A stretch of 64,000 nt of DNA from assembly GCF_042684865.1 (NCBI RefSeq), contig NZ_JBHUML010000006.1, positions 62,001-126,000 of the forward strand. Direction: 5' to 3'. A program made the translations under genes and the position numbers. Positions within the stretch are counted from its first letter, which is position 1. Each line of letters begins with the position of its first letter. The notes beneath the pieces were generated by a model. That model was given only the letters and a program-made list of their open reading frames with translations, made no database searches and was not told the origin of the DNA. This document shows positions 44,091 through 52,666 of the stretch, in pieces. The stretch is from Salibacterium lacus. GTDB lineage: Bacteria; Bacillota; Bacilli; Bacillales; Marinococcaceae.

Positions 44091-44143
44091 GTGATGGAGT
44101 GTCCCCAGAGGGCCGCCCCGCCGTTTGGCTCCAGATAAACGAC

Positions 44144-44183
44144 AAAAATCCCGGACCATCCATGTAGATGGTCCGGGATTTTT
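44144..44183. terminator. two-way terminator between DUF2254 and NlpC/P60 genes
   Basis: A 17-bp perfect stem AAAAATCCCGGACCATC / GATGGTCCGGGATTTTT with a CATGTA loop, bounded by convergent genes. Confidence 0.9.
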
Positions 44184-44200
44184 CACCGTGTTCCTTCATT

Positions 44201-45211
44201 CTATTCGAGATAGCGTCTGGCGCTGTGGTAGCTTCCTGCGTATTCCGACTCGGAAATCGCCACTTTTTCAACCGTACTGTCCGAGTTCGGGGAGTGAATC
44301 ATACGGCCGTCTCCAAGATACATGCCGACGTGATGTATTTCGCCGGTGCCGCCGTTATAGGCGAAAAAGACAAGGTCGCCTTTCTGGAGATTGTTGCGCT
44401 CCACAGCTGTCCCGCTTCGCGCCTGATCCTTGGAGTCCCGCGGAATGGTGATACCGTGGGCTTTATAGATGGTGTGGGTGAAACCGGAGCAGTCAAACCC
44501 AAACCCAGACGTGCCCGCCCACAGATACGGTAGATTCATAAACTGTTCCGCGGTCGTCTGCAGGTCGGCAGCTTCCGGCTCAGGAATCGCGCTCTCGTCT
44601 TCATACACAGTAACATCGCCGGCGTTTATCCACTTGTTGCCGTCCGAGGGGGTGGCCACCAGCAGTTTGTCATCGGTTTCGAACACGACCGGCAGTCTTG
44701 TGTTAAAACTGATTTCGAGGCTTTTCGTTTCCAGACTCCTGTCCTCATGCAGGAAAGCAGTCGGTTCGGTGACCTGAGCTGTGTCGGCATGCTGCAGCAG
44801 TTCAAACCTCGGACTCTCGGTAATCTGCTCTTTTGGCACCCAGCCCGGATAGCCGGTATCGTTCTGCGGCGTATCCTGTTCTTCCACCGCAATTTTCGCC
44901 CAGTTTCCTTCCTCTTTCAGAACTTCCACTTCCATGCCGTACAACGCCTGGGTATCAAGGTTCCCAAGCAGACCGCGCTTATCCGCGGCCGACATCGATT
45001 CGGTCCACTGCCACGGCTGCACCGGGTTCTGAAGAGCCGGTGCGTCCATGTTTCTTGGAGCCTCAGGGTCTGCCCACACAGACATGACCGAAACGTCTAC
45101 ATAATGCGAGTATTCCCCGGAAGCCGGTGCCGCTTCCGCCTGGCCGGCAAAAACTGCCGGAAGTACCAGGCCTGCAAGTGTCAGCGCCGTGATATGTTTA
45201 GAAAAAATAAT
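44201..45211 (-). CDS. exported NlpC/P60 hydrolase with SH3-like domains, ATT start
   Basis: A ~336-residue protein: signal peptide (H-I-T-A-L-T-L-A-G-L...A-E-A-A-P), two SH3-like segments (about 50-205) and an NlpC/P60 domain (about 220-336) with Cys in FDCSG and His in EIHHVGMY. This is the layout of gamma-D-glutamyl-L-diamino acid endopeptidases such as YkfC. The signal peptide is open only upstream of the first ATG (45085), and the frame there holds no ATG, GTG or TTG. AAAGGAGAGG is correctly spaced from ATT at 45211, so an ATT start is proposed. Starting at 45085 would remove the signal peptide. Confidence 0.8.
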   Translation of the reverse strand: MIFSKHITALTLAGLVLPAVFAGQAEAAPASGEYSHYVDVSVMSVWADPEAPRNMDAPALQNPVQPWQWTESMSAADKRGLLGNLDTQALYGMEVEVLKEEGNWAKIAVEEQDTPQNDTGYPGWVPKEQITESPRFELLQHADTAQVTEPTAFLHEDRSLETKSLEISFNTRLPVVFETDDKLLVATPSDGNKWINAGDVTVYEDESAIPEPEAADLQTTAEQFMNLPYLWAGTSGFGFDCSGFTHTIYKAHGITIPRDSKDQARSGTAVERNNLQKGDLVFFAYNGGTGEIHHVGMYLGDGRMIHSPNSDSTVEKVAISESEYAGSYHSARRYLE

Positions 45212-45404
45212 CGTCCTCTCCTTTATGTAGAATGACTCTCTTTCTTCTATTCTATCAGAAGAAAAAATTTTTTAAATTCCTGAATCGAAAATGGATCTTG
45301 TTCCGTACATAAATGTTGTGGAATTTGTTAGTTGGTTATGGAAATCATAGTCAGTTTCATAGTATACTAACAATGTGCACATAAATTTTTCAGGAGGGTA
45401 CCAT

Positions 45405-47063
45405 ATGAAAAAGTTCTACAGTATTGCTTTATCAGCGACACTTGCTGCGTCGCTTACGTTACCAGCCACAGCCGGGGCACAGTCTTCTTTCAGCGATATC
45501 GGTGAAGATTTCTGGGCCGGGGATGCAATCAGTCATCTTGAAGAAGAAGGAATTATTTCGGGATACGAGGACGGTTCCTTCGGGCCAAACGATGAAGTAA
45601 CCCGCGGCCAGGCTGCGTTGATGCTGTCATCAGCACTAAATCTTGATACATCGGATCGTCCGGAGCCTGGTTTTTCGGATATTGAAGACGGTACAGAGCT
45701 TGCCGACGCGGTAGCTGCTGTAGCGGATGAAGGAATTATCGAAGGGTACGAGGAAGAATTTCAACCTAACGCAGACCTGACCCGTGCGCAGATGGCAAAA
45801 GTGCTGGCAGCAGCCTACGACCTGAGCGGGGACAACAGTGCTGATTTCTCTGATGTGAGCGAAGACTTCTGGGCTTACGACCACATCGATGCACTGGCTG
45901 CAAACGGTATTTCCTCCGGGTATGAAGACGGTTCCTTTAAGCCGGGCGCTTCAACCACAAGAGCCCAGTTTGCAACGTTCCTATGGAACACGACCGGAGA
46001 CGCTGAAGAAACTCCGGAAGCACCAGAGACGGATGAAGAAATTACTACCGTGCTCGAAGATGTCATGGAAACCCAGCAGAACCTTGAAAGTTATACATTT
46101 GACGGCAATATCGGTATCAACATAGATGTACCGATGGGAGATCAGGAACTTACGGAAGAAGAGCAGCAGGCTCTGGAAGAATCCATGAACATGAACATGG
46201 AGATGAGCGGTACATTCCAGAAAGACCCTATGATTACAGAGGTAGTCATTGAGCAGAACATTCCACAGTTCGAGGAAACGATGGAGCAGGTTTCTCTGTC
46301 CACCAACGAGGCAAGCTATCAATATATCAATGACGCTGCCATGATGGGATATCCCGAAGACTGGCAGGACAAATATATTGAAATGAACTATGAAGATGTT
46401 CTGGGCGGCCAAGCGTCAGACATTCCTTTCGATATGGAACAGCAGCAGGAAATGGCTCAGGAAATCTATGACGTGTTCATCGAAAACTTCGGCACTGAAT
46501 ATTTCGAGCTTCAGGACAGTCATGCCTCCATTCCGGACGATGTAGAGTACGATCAGGTACTCACTTTTGAACTGGCGCATGAGGATCTCAGCGATGTGAT
46601 GTCTATTCTCGAAGAAGATGTCATTCCTGAGCTTGAACCGATTCTTGAGAATCCAGGTGCCGCTTCGGCTCTTGCCAGCGTGACAGGTTCCAGCTTCCAG
46701 GCATTGAATGAAGAAGGAACCATGCCTGAAGGCGGTATGACCGAAGAGGACATCAACGAGGTTCTCGAAAGCTTAAATCTTGAAACCTTTGAAATGCATC
46801 AGGCTATCAATGAAAACAACCAGGTCGTATATGACACTGGTGAAATCGAAGTCAGCTACACCGACGAGCAGCAGGGCGAAATGTCCTTCGGCGTGGACTA
46901 CGGCATGACGTCGAGCAACTTCAACGAAGACGTCACGTTTGAATACGGCCTTCCGGAAAGCGACGAGAACATCATCACGTATGATGAGCTCATGAACTGG
47001 CAGGAAGAGCAGATGACGGATTTTGAAGAAATCGAAGAAGGAGAACTCGAAAGCGTACAGTAA
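45405..47063 (+). CDS. SLH-anchored DUF6612-like surface protein
   Basis: A 552-residue protein: signal peptide (1-25), three SLH repeats (about 27-195), then an acidic region with the LolA/LppX-like pattern of DUF6612 proteins (about 210-545, starting V-M-E-T-Q-Q-N-L-E-S-Y-T). The domain is related to the lipoprotein at 24582-25427, here tied to the wall by SLH repeats instead of lipid. AGGAGGGTACCAT precedes the ATG at 45405; an upstream ATG at 45375 lacks a ribosome site. TATACT near 45361 may be its -10. Probably a ligand carrier or sensor on the wall surface. Confidence 0.8.
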   Translation: MKKFYSIALSATLAASLTLPATAGAQSSFSDIGEDFWAGDAISHLEEEGIISGYEDGSFGPNDEVTRGQAALMLSSALNLDTSDRPEPGFSDIEDGTELADAVAAVADEGIIEGYEEEFQPNADLTRAQMAKVLAAAYDLSGDNSADFSDVSEDFWAYDHIDALAANGISSGYEDGSFKPGASTTRAQFATFLWNTTGDAEETPEAPETDEEITTVLEDVMETQQNLESYTFDGNIGINIDVPMGDQELTEEEQQALEESMNMNMEMSGTFQKDPMITEVVIEQNIPQFEETMEQVSLSTNEASYQYINDAAMMGYPEDWQDKYIEMNYEDVLGGQASDIPFDMEQQQEMAQEIYDVFIENFGTEYFELQDSHASIPDDVEYDQVLTFELAHEDLSDVMSILEEDVIPELEPILENPGAASALASVTGSSFQALNEEGTMPEGGMTEEDINEVLESLNLETFEMHQAINENNQVVYDTGEIEVSYTDEQQGEMSFGVDYGMTSSNFNEDVTFEYGLPESDENIITYDELMNWQEEQMTDFEEIEEGELESVQ

Positions 47064-47076
47064 TTCGAGTGTCTTC

Positions 47077-47110
47077 AGCCGGTCCTTTTTACAAGGGCCG
47101 GCTTTTTTAT
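47077..47110 (+). terminator. terminator of the SLH-DUF6612 gene
   Basis: AGCCGGTCC pairs with GGGCCGGCT around TTTTTACAA, followed by TTTTTTA. Confidence 0.85.
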
Positions 47111-47186
47111 TGTTTCGACTCCTGCTTGTTTCTAAAAGACAGCATAGGCGCTGTCTTTTCATTATGCCGGCGGCAGTCGAGTGCCG

Positions 47187-47319
47187 TTACCTGCCGATTG
47201 CGTTCATTTACAAGCCAAAATGAGTCGTTTACCTGCCACAGCCGCAGGAATACCTGCCGCATTCGTCATTACCTGCCACAGCGTCCCTTTTACAAGCCAA
47301 ATTCACCTCATTACAAGCC
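47187..47319. repeat. seven-unit 21-bp array of TTAC(CT/AA)GCC
   Basis: TTACCTGCC or TTACAAGCC starts at 47187, 47208, 47229, 47250, 47269, 47290 and 47311: steps of 21, 21, 21, 19, 21, 21. The DNA between is not conserved. Stops in frame exclude coding. It lies just upstream of the metal ATPase promoter. Confidence 0.85.
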
Positions 47320-47342
47320 GATGGACTTCCTTTTTCATTCAA

Positions 47343-47386
47343 ATATTCATTTGAATATTGACTTTCATGCCCTTGAATCATACACT
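47343..47386 (+). promoter_or_regulatory. metal-ATPase promoter with overlapping dyad
   Basis: TTGACT (47358-47363), 17 bases, TACACT (47381-47386). A perfect dyad ATATTCA-TT-TGAATAT (47343-47358) overlaps the edge of the -35 box; the TGAA/TTCA halves fit ArsR/SmtB-family operators (CadC, CzrA). Metal-relieved repression is inferred; no such regulator gene lies nearby. Confidence 0.65.
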
Positions 47387-47441
47387 AAAACGTAACAATC
47401 AAACGATGATTTGAATGAATGCATGTACAGGAGGAGAGCGT

Positions 47442-49607
47442 ATGAGTCAGGTGGAGAAAGAAAAACAAACAGCCTGCTGCGGCAGTGCGCAGGAAAGCAG
47501 CAGCAGGATGGAAGATACTCAAAAAGAAACGTACAACGTCGAAGGCATGGACTGCGGGTCGTGTGCAAAGACCATTGAAAAGCATATCAGGAATGTGCCG
47601 GATGTACAGGACGTGCAGGTGAATTTTGCTGCCGGAAAGATGCAGGTCCACCACTCCACCAGCCCGGAGAAAATGATCCAGGAAGTACAAAAAGTCGGTT
47701 TCGATGCTTCTCTGGACAATGGATCTCGAGACGCTGCGAAGGAGAACACGAAGAAAAAACGGCTCTCCAGCACCACACTGTCCGGAATTTTTCTCATGCT
47801 TGGTTTTGCGGGGTCGTTTACAGCTCTTCCTGCTTTTCTTATTACTGCTCTGTATGCCGCTGCCATTGCCGCTGGGGGATACAAGCCGGCGAAAAGTGCG
47901 TTCTTCGCTGCAAAAAGTGGTTCCCTCGATATGAATGTGCTGATGGCAGCTGCTGTGATCGGTGCTGCGTTGATGGGGGAATGGTTTGAAGGGGCGATGG
48001 TGGTATGGCTGTTTGCGCTGGGGAATGCGCTGCAGAACCGTTCCATGGAACGCACGAGAACTTCCATCCGCCATTTGATGGATCTTGCTCCGGATGAAGC
48101 GGTTGTTCTCTCCGGGGGGCAGCAGGTTCGTAAAGCGGTGGAAGATGTCGGAGTCGGGGAGATTCTCGTTGTAAAGCCCGGGCAGAAAATTCCTCTCGAC
48201 GGGGAGGTGGTAACAGGGGCCTCCAGTATTAATCAGGCTCCCATCACCGGAGAATCGCTGCCTGTGGACAAACAGGAGGGAAGTACGGTGTATGCCGGCA
48301 CCATCAACGAAAGCGGTTCGCTGGAAATCAAGGTGACCAAACTCGTGCAGAATACGACCATTGCGGGAATCATTCATCTTGTGGAAGAGGCCCAGGAGAA
48401 AAAAGCACCGATGGAAGCGTTTATCGACCGGTTCGCCGCTGTTTACACCCCGGTTGTGTTCGCACTCGCTGTTTCTGTCATGGTTCTTCCTCCGCTCCTC
48501 GGGTTCGGTGCCTGGGGGGAGTGGCTCTATAAGGGATTGGCGCTGCTCGTGGTGGCCTGCCCTTGCGCCCTCGTGATTTCCACCCCGGTGGCCATCGTTT
48601 CGGCTATCGGAAATGCCGCCAAGAACGGCGTGTTAATCAAAGGCGGCACTTTTTTGGAAAAAGCCGGGATCATAGAGAGCATGGCTTTTGATAAAACAGG
48701 TACGTTAACGGAAGGAAAGCCAAAAGTGGCCGGCGTGCACACGCTTCGCGGCACGGAAGAAGAGTTAATCGCCGCGGCGCGTACGATTGAAGAACATTCC
48801 ACCCATCCCATCGCCACGGCAGTGACAGCGTATGCCGGGGAACGCGGAATTCCGGCAGGGGAGGGACGTGATTTTCAGTCGGTGGCAGGAAAAGGGGCTT
48901 CCGCTGTTATCGATGATGTCGAGTATTTTGCCGGAAGTCCGGCCTGGTTTCAGGAGATGGAGATTTCCATGCCGGAGGACGCCGGACATCGTATTCAAGC
49001 CATGCAGGAGGAAGGAAACACCTTGGTCGTGGTCGGCACGCGTTCCCACGTTCTAGGCATGATTGCCGTCCGCGATACGATTCGTGATATAACAGTTCAG
49101 TCCGTTCAGGCCTTGAAAAAAACAGGGATATCCGAGACGGCGATGCTGACCGGGGACAACCGCGGTACAGCCAAACGAATCGCCGAAGAAACCGGAGTGG
49201 ACCGTTCCTTTGATGAGTTGCTTCCGGAAGATAAAGTAAGCGCTGTTCACTCGTTGCAGCGGGAAGGGAAACGTGTCGCGATGGTAGGAGACGGCATCAA
49301 TGACGCTCCGGCTCTCGCGTCAGCTGATCTTGGCATCGCCATGGGAGGCGCGGGCACCGACACCGCGATGGAGACCGCCGATATTGTGCTGATGGCCGAT
49401 AATCTCGAGCAACTGCCGCGCACGATCCGTCTCAGCCGCAGAGCTTTAAGAGTCATTAAGCAGAACATCTGGTTTTCGCTGCTGACCAAAGCCGCTGCGC
49501 TCGTGCTCATTTTTCCAGGATTCTTGACGCTGTGGATGGCGGTGCTGAGCGACACCGGCGCCGCCCTGCTGGTCATTCTCAACAGCATGCGGCTGCTGAG
49601 AGCATAG
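47442..49607 (+). CDS. cadA: Zn/Cd/Pb-type P1B ATPase
   Basis: A 721-residue efflux pump: an N-terminal Cys-rich tail (CCGS), a heavy-metal-associated domain with GMDCGSC (about 30-100), transmembrane helices, actuator TGES, the CPC metal motif (VVACPCALV, which with the rest points to Zn2+/Cd2+/Pb2+), phosphorylation site DKTGTLTEG, HP motif HSTHPIA and hinge GDGINDAPALA. It exports toxic divalent metals. The start is ATG at 47442 after AGGAGGAGAGCG; an in-frame ATG at 47415 lacks this site. Control by an ArsR-type repressor is suggested by the dyad at 47343-47358. Confidence 0.93.
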   Translation: MSQVEKEKQTACCGSAQESSSRMEDTQKETYNVEGMDCGSCAKTIEKHIRNVPDVQDVQVNFAAGKMQVHHSTSPEKMIQEVQKVGFDASLDNGSRDAAKENTKKKRLSSTTLSGIFLMLGFAGSFTALPAFLITALYAAAIAAGGYKPAKSAFFAAKSGSLDMNVLMAAAVIGAALMGEWFEGAMVVWLFALGNALQNRSMERTRTSIRHLMDLAPDEAVVLSGGQQVRKAVEDVGVGEILVVKPGQKIPLDGEVVTGASSINQAPITGESLPVDKQEGSTVYAGTINESGSLEIKVTKLVQNTTIAGIIHLVEEAQEKKAPMEAFIDRFAAVYTPVVFALAVSVMVLPPLLGFGAWGEWLYKGLALLVVACPCALVISTPVAIVSAIGNAAKNGVLIKGGTFLEKAGIIESMAFDKTGTLTEGKPKVAGVHTLRGTEEELIAAARTIEEHSTHPIATAVTAYAGERGIPAGEGRDFQSVAGKGASAVIDDVEYFAGSPAWFQEMEISMPEDAGHRIQAMQEEGNTLVVVGTRSHVLGMIAVRDTIRDITVQSVQALKKTGISETAMLTGDNRGTAKRIAEETGVDRSFDELLPEDKVSAVHSLQREGKRVAMVGDGINDAPALASADLGIAMGGAGTDTAMETADIVLMADNLEQLPRTIRLSRRALRVIKQNIWFSLLTKAAALVLIFPGFLTLWMAVLSDTGAALLVILNSMRLLRA

Positions 49608-49639
49608 CAGCGACCGGCTTGATGGCATCCGGCGACGGA

Positions 49640-49900
49640 AATTGGGAGAATCGATGCAGACATCTCGAGAATCAATCGAGAAATCCGGAGAATCGATCAG
49701 GAAACACCAATCTTCCCTTTCCCGCTTCAGGGGCGGCCTCGGTAATGCAATCTCCCACCGAATCGATGCAGAAATCCAGAGAATCAATCGAGAAATGCAG
49801 AGAATTAATCGAGAAAATTCCATTTCGCCCGAGAATCAATCAAGAAACGCGCGGATCGATCAAGAAAATCGCCGAATCGATCGAAAAACGCACCTTCCCC
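49640..49900. repeat. 21-bp periodic repeat array 5 (opposite orientation)
   Basis: GAGAATCAATCGAGAAA units at 21-bp steps between the ends of the convergent cadA and 49944 genes; orientation is reversed relative to arrays 1-4. Confidence 0.8.
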
Positions 49901-49923
49901 CGTCCCTTGCGCATACTTTATCC

Positions 49924-49961
49924 AAAAAAAGGAGCTGTCCTCGTCAGGACAGCTCCTTTTT
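49924..49961. terminator. two-way terminator overlapping the 49944 gene end
   Basis: AAAAAAAGGAGCTGTCC pairs with GGACAGCTCCTTTTT around TCGTCA; the small gene's stop lies in the loop. Confidence 0.8.
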
Positions 49962-50120
49962 GTTTTCCCATGTCATGAGTCCAATAAGAATCGCACTGGT
50001 TACCATGCTTCCCACAACCGGCGCGATGATGTCACCCGGTTTCGAATGCGAGGCGCCGATTACAGTAGCTGCAAGCGTCACCACCACAAACAGGACAACT
50101 CCTATCCATACTGCTTTCAT
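49944..50120 (-). CDS. small two-helix membrane protein
   Basis: A 58-residue protein with two hydrophobic helices (about 3-22 and 33-50) split by H-S-K-P-G-D and a charged end ENKKELS. The start is ATG at 50120, after AAAGGAGGTCCAGTC; an upstream frame would overlap that site. It follows fabZ on the same strand by 13 bases. I do not recognise the family with certainty. Confidence 0.7.
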   Translation of the reverse strand: MKAVWIGVVLFVVVTLAATVIGASHSKPGDIIAPVVGSMVTSAILIGLMTWENKKELS

Positions 50121-50133
50121 GACTGGACCTCCT

Positions 50134-50568
50134 TTATTCTTCCGGATCCTGGATGGCAAACATCAGATCCAGCTCACAGACAACGGTATCGTCGACTTTT
50201 GCCGTGCCTTTTCCTTTTCCAATCTTTCCACGTAATCTGGTGATTTCTGTTTCAAGAATGAGCTGGTCCCCTGGCTTGACCTGGGATTTAAAGCGGCAGT
50301 TCTCTACACCTGCAAAAAAAGCCAGTTTTCCCTGATTTTCTTCTTTTTTCAAAATAGCAACCGCTCCGGTCTGTGCCAGTGCTTCGATAATCAGCACACC
50401 CGGCATCACGGGATAATCCGGGAAATGGCCGTTGAAAAATTCTTCATTCGCTGATACGTTTTTGAACCCGGCTGCCCGCTCCCCTTCCTGCAGATCCGTA
50501 ATCCGGTCTACCAAAAGGAACGGGTAGCGGTGCGGGATAATTTCTTTGATTTCTTCACTGGAGAGCAT
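50134..50568 (-). CDS. fabZ: 3-hydroxyacyl-ACP dehydratase
   Basis: A 144-residue hot-dog-fold enzyme with the family signature HFPDYPVMPGVLIIEALAQ (catalytic His near 49 and Glu near 63) and an N-terminal IPHRYPFLLVDRI. It dehydrates beta-hydroxyacyl-ACP in each fatty acid elongation round. AAGGAGGAAGAC precedes the ATG at 50568; the longer frame upstream lacks a site. It lies downstream of the flagellar flhO-flhP pair, as in Bacillus subtilis (ywpB). Confidence 0.95.
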   Translation of the reverse strand: MLSSEEIKEIIPHRYPFLLVDRITDLQEGERAAGFKNVSANEEFFNGHFPDYPVMPGVLIIEALAQTGAVAILKKEENQGKLAFFAGVENCRFKSQVKPGDQLILETEITRLRGKIGKGKGTAKVDDTVVCELDLMFAIQDPEE

Positions 50569-50622
50569 GTCTTCCTCCTTGCCGGCTGTACTTTGCAATA
50601 TTTTACAATCGAAGGCGGTGGA

Positions 50623-50910
50623 TTAGTTTCCCTGGATAAATTCAAACATCCGTTCCCAGCTGCCCCATCTCAACACCTCGAGGCCGTTTCCTTCCCCTAC
50701 GATGGCATACCCTGTGACGAGTCCGCCAAGGAGGCTTAAAATGAGAACGGCAAGAATGATCAGAAGTCTGGCCCAGATCGGGACCATCCGGATGCGTTCC
50801 TTTCGGCGCTCCTTCTTGGAGACACTGCCGGCATCCTTTTCCTCCTGTTCTTTTTCCAGCCTTCGTTCCTGCCTGGATTGACTTTGTGGTCTATCTTCAT
50901 TATAAGTCAT
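50623..50910 (-). CDS. EpuA-type small membrane protein (annotated as RNA polymerase subunit beta in Bacillus)
   Basis: A 95-residue protein with a charged, Glu/Arg/Lys-rich N-terminal half, the P-I-W-A-R-L-L-I-I-L block, one transmembrane helix (about 44-68) and G-x-E-V-L-R-W-x-x-W near the end. This matches the EpuA/PF11772 family, usually labelled DNA-directed RNA polymerase subunit beta in Bacillus although the label is doubtful. It sits between fabZ and flhP. The actual role is unknown. Confidence 0.75.
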   Translation of the reverse strand: MTYNEDRPQSQSRQERRLEKEQEEKDAGSVSKKERRKERIRMVPIWARLLIILAVLILSLLGGLVTGYAIVGEGNGLEVLRWGSWERMFEFIQGN

Positions 50911-50953
50911 GATTTTAACTCCGTAACATTATACTTCCATACGCGGATTCATA

Positions 50954-51796
50954 TCAGCCGCGCAGGCTGTTAATGAGACCCATCATCTGGTCTCCCTGTG
51001 AAATTGCACGTGCGTTAAAGGAATACTGACGCTGGGTGGTCATCATATCTGTCATGGCCTGACCGACATCAACATTAGACTGCTCGAGTGACCCCTGTTT
51101 CACTGCTTCTGCAGCTCCCGGTACAAACTCCAGCACATCAGCTTCATCCAGTCCAAGTTCACCAAGCTCCGGCAGCGCATAGTTGTTGCCGTCCACCTGC
51201 TCGAGAAGCTGCGGCTTGGTAACGCGGGCCAGTTCCATCTGTCCGATTTCAATGTCTTCTCCTGCCTCGTTCACTGCTTCAAGGGTTCCGTCTTCCTGAA
51301 GGGTAAAGTTGCTTGCTCCAGCTGGAACATCCATTCTTTCCCCATCTGCTCCAAGTAGATAATCGCCCTGATTATTAACGAGTGTCCATCCGTCCAGCTC
51401 TTCCGGATTTTCCGACAGGTAGAACGAACCGTCTCGTGTATACTGTGTTTCCGGAGCCCCGTCTGTCATCGATTCCACCTGGAAAAACTGATCTTTGTCC
51501 GTAATCGCAAAATCCAGTTCACGATCCGTGTTCTGAAGTGCTCCCTGTTCCATCCGCAGGGCAGTCTGTGCAACTCCCGCTCCCGTTCCGATACGCAGAC
51601 CATCCGGTGTCAGACGGCCTGCTTCATTACGCTCATCCTGCAGATTATTGGTCTGTTGATAAAGCATGTCTGAAAAAGTGGTTTCACTCCGCTTATAGCC
51701 GGTCGTATTACTGTTTGAAAGATTACTGGAAATGCCGTTAAGCTTTTGCTGCAGCTGCCCCATCGTATTGGCCGAGGACAATACCGATCCATACAT
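50954..51796 (-). CDS. flhP: flagellar basal-body rod protein FlhP
   Basis: A 280-residue rod/hook-type protein of the FlgG/FlgF family. It has the N-terminal flagellar motif (Q-Q-K-L-x-x-I-S-x-N-L-S-N-x-N-T-T-G-Y-K-R) and the C-terminal E-Q-S-N-V-D...M-M-T-T-Q-R-x-Y block, the two helices that pair in the axial structure. Length is normal. It follows flhO by 24 bases. It contributes to the distal rod of the flagellar basal body. Confidence 0.92.
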   Translation of the reverse strand: MYGSVLSSANTMGQLQQKLNGISSNLSNSNTTGYKRSETTFSDMLYQQTNNLQDERNEAGRLTPDGLRIGTGAGVAQTALRMEQGALQNTDRELDFAITDKDQFFQVESMTDGAPETQYTRDGSFYLSENPEELDGWTLVNNQGDYLLGADGERMDVPAGASNFTLQEDGTLEAVNEAGEDIEIGQMELARVTKPQLLEQVDGNNYALPELGELGLDEADVLEFVPGAAEAVKQGSLEQSNVDVGQAMTDMMTTQRQYSFNARAISQGDQMMGLINSLRG

Positions 51797-51820
51797 AGTG
51801 TCTCTCCCCCTTCAACCTGT

Positions 51821-52654
51821 TTATCTCAGACTTCCGATTTCATTTGCCGCGCGCTGCATGCTTTGGTCATAGGTCCGGAGCATGCGCTGATTGGATTCGA
51901 ATATGCGGTAGGAATTCATGAGTTCTGTCATCGTCTGCCCCGGATCGACGTTGGAACGTTCCAGAGAGCCCTGACTTATCGTATAGCCGACTCCATCTGC
52001 TCCTATTGCGGTTGGAAGTTCCTCTGCCCCGTCCTCTGCTTCAAGACGGAGAAGACCGCTGCCTTCTTTCACCATGTCATTGGCATTCTCCGCATAGGCT
52101 ACACCCAGCTGGCCGGCTTCTGCTCCGTCTTCATCCGTGACAACACCATTTTCATTGATGTTGAAATTCTCATTACCGACTTCAAGCGGATCCCCGTCTT
52201 CTCCCAGCACATAGTGACCCTGACTTGTCGTCAGAAAACCTTCGCCATCTACCGTCCAGTTACCATTTCGGGTGTAACGTTCCTCCCCGTCGGCATTGGA
52301 TACTGTGAAAAACAGCGACCCTGGTTCACCATCTTCGCCTTCAGGCATTTCGCCCTGCCAGATCGCAGCATCTGTTGTATTTCCGGTCTCACGGAGGTCT
52401 CCCTGACTAAAGTTCGGAGTCCGGTCCTGCATGTAGACACCTGTGGCAAGCTCCCCCATTGGAGCAGGACGGCTTCCGGGCGTGCTGCCTGCGTTCTGAG
52501 CCTGGACTAACATTTCCGGAAATGTACGGTTGGACCCCTGATCTGCTTTAAATCCGGGAGTGTTAATGTTTGATAAATTTTCAGAAAGCATTTCCGTGTT
52601 CCGCTGCTGGGCAAGCATGCCGGACGCTGCGCCGTAAAAACCTCTCAGCATCAT
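51821..52654 (-). CDS. flhO: flagellar basal-body rod protein FlhO
   Basis: A 277-residue paralogue of FlhP with M-L-R-G-F-Y-x-A-A-x-G-M and N-L-S-N-I-N-T-P-G-F-K-A at the start and E-R-S-N-V-D-P...Y-R-x-F-E-x-N-Q at the end. AAAGGAGTTCGA precedes the first of two ATG codons (52654). The order mbl-flhO-flhP is conserved in Bacillus. No promoter is seen in the 12-base gap to mbl, so it is probably co-transcribed with it. Confidence 0.92.
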   Translation of the reverse strand: MMLRGFYGAASGMLAQQRNTEMLSENLSNINTPGFKADQGSNRTFPEMLVQAQNAGSTPGSRPAPMGELATGVYMQDRTPNFSQGDLRETGNTTDAAIWQGEMPEGEDGEPGSLFFTVSNADGEERYTRNGNWTVDGEGFLTTSQGHYVLGEDGDPLEVGNENFNINENGVVTDEDGAEAGQLGVAYAENANDMVKEGSGLLRLEAEDGAEELPTAIGADGVGYTISQGSLERSNVDPGQTMTELMNSYRIFESNQRMLRTYDQSMQRAANEIGSLR

Positions 52655-52666
52655 TCGAACTCCTTT

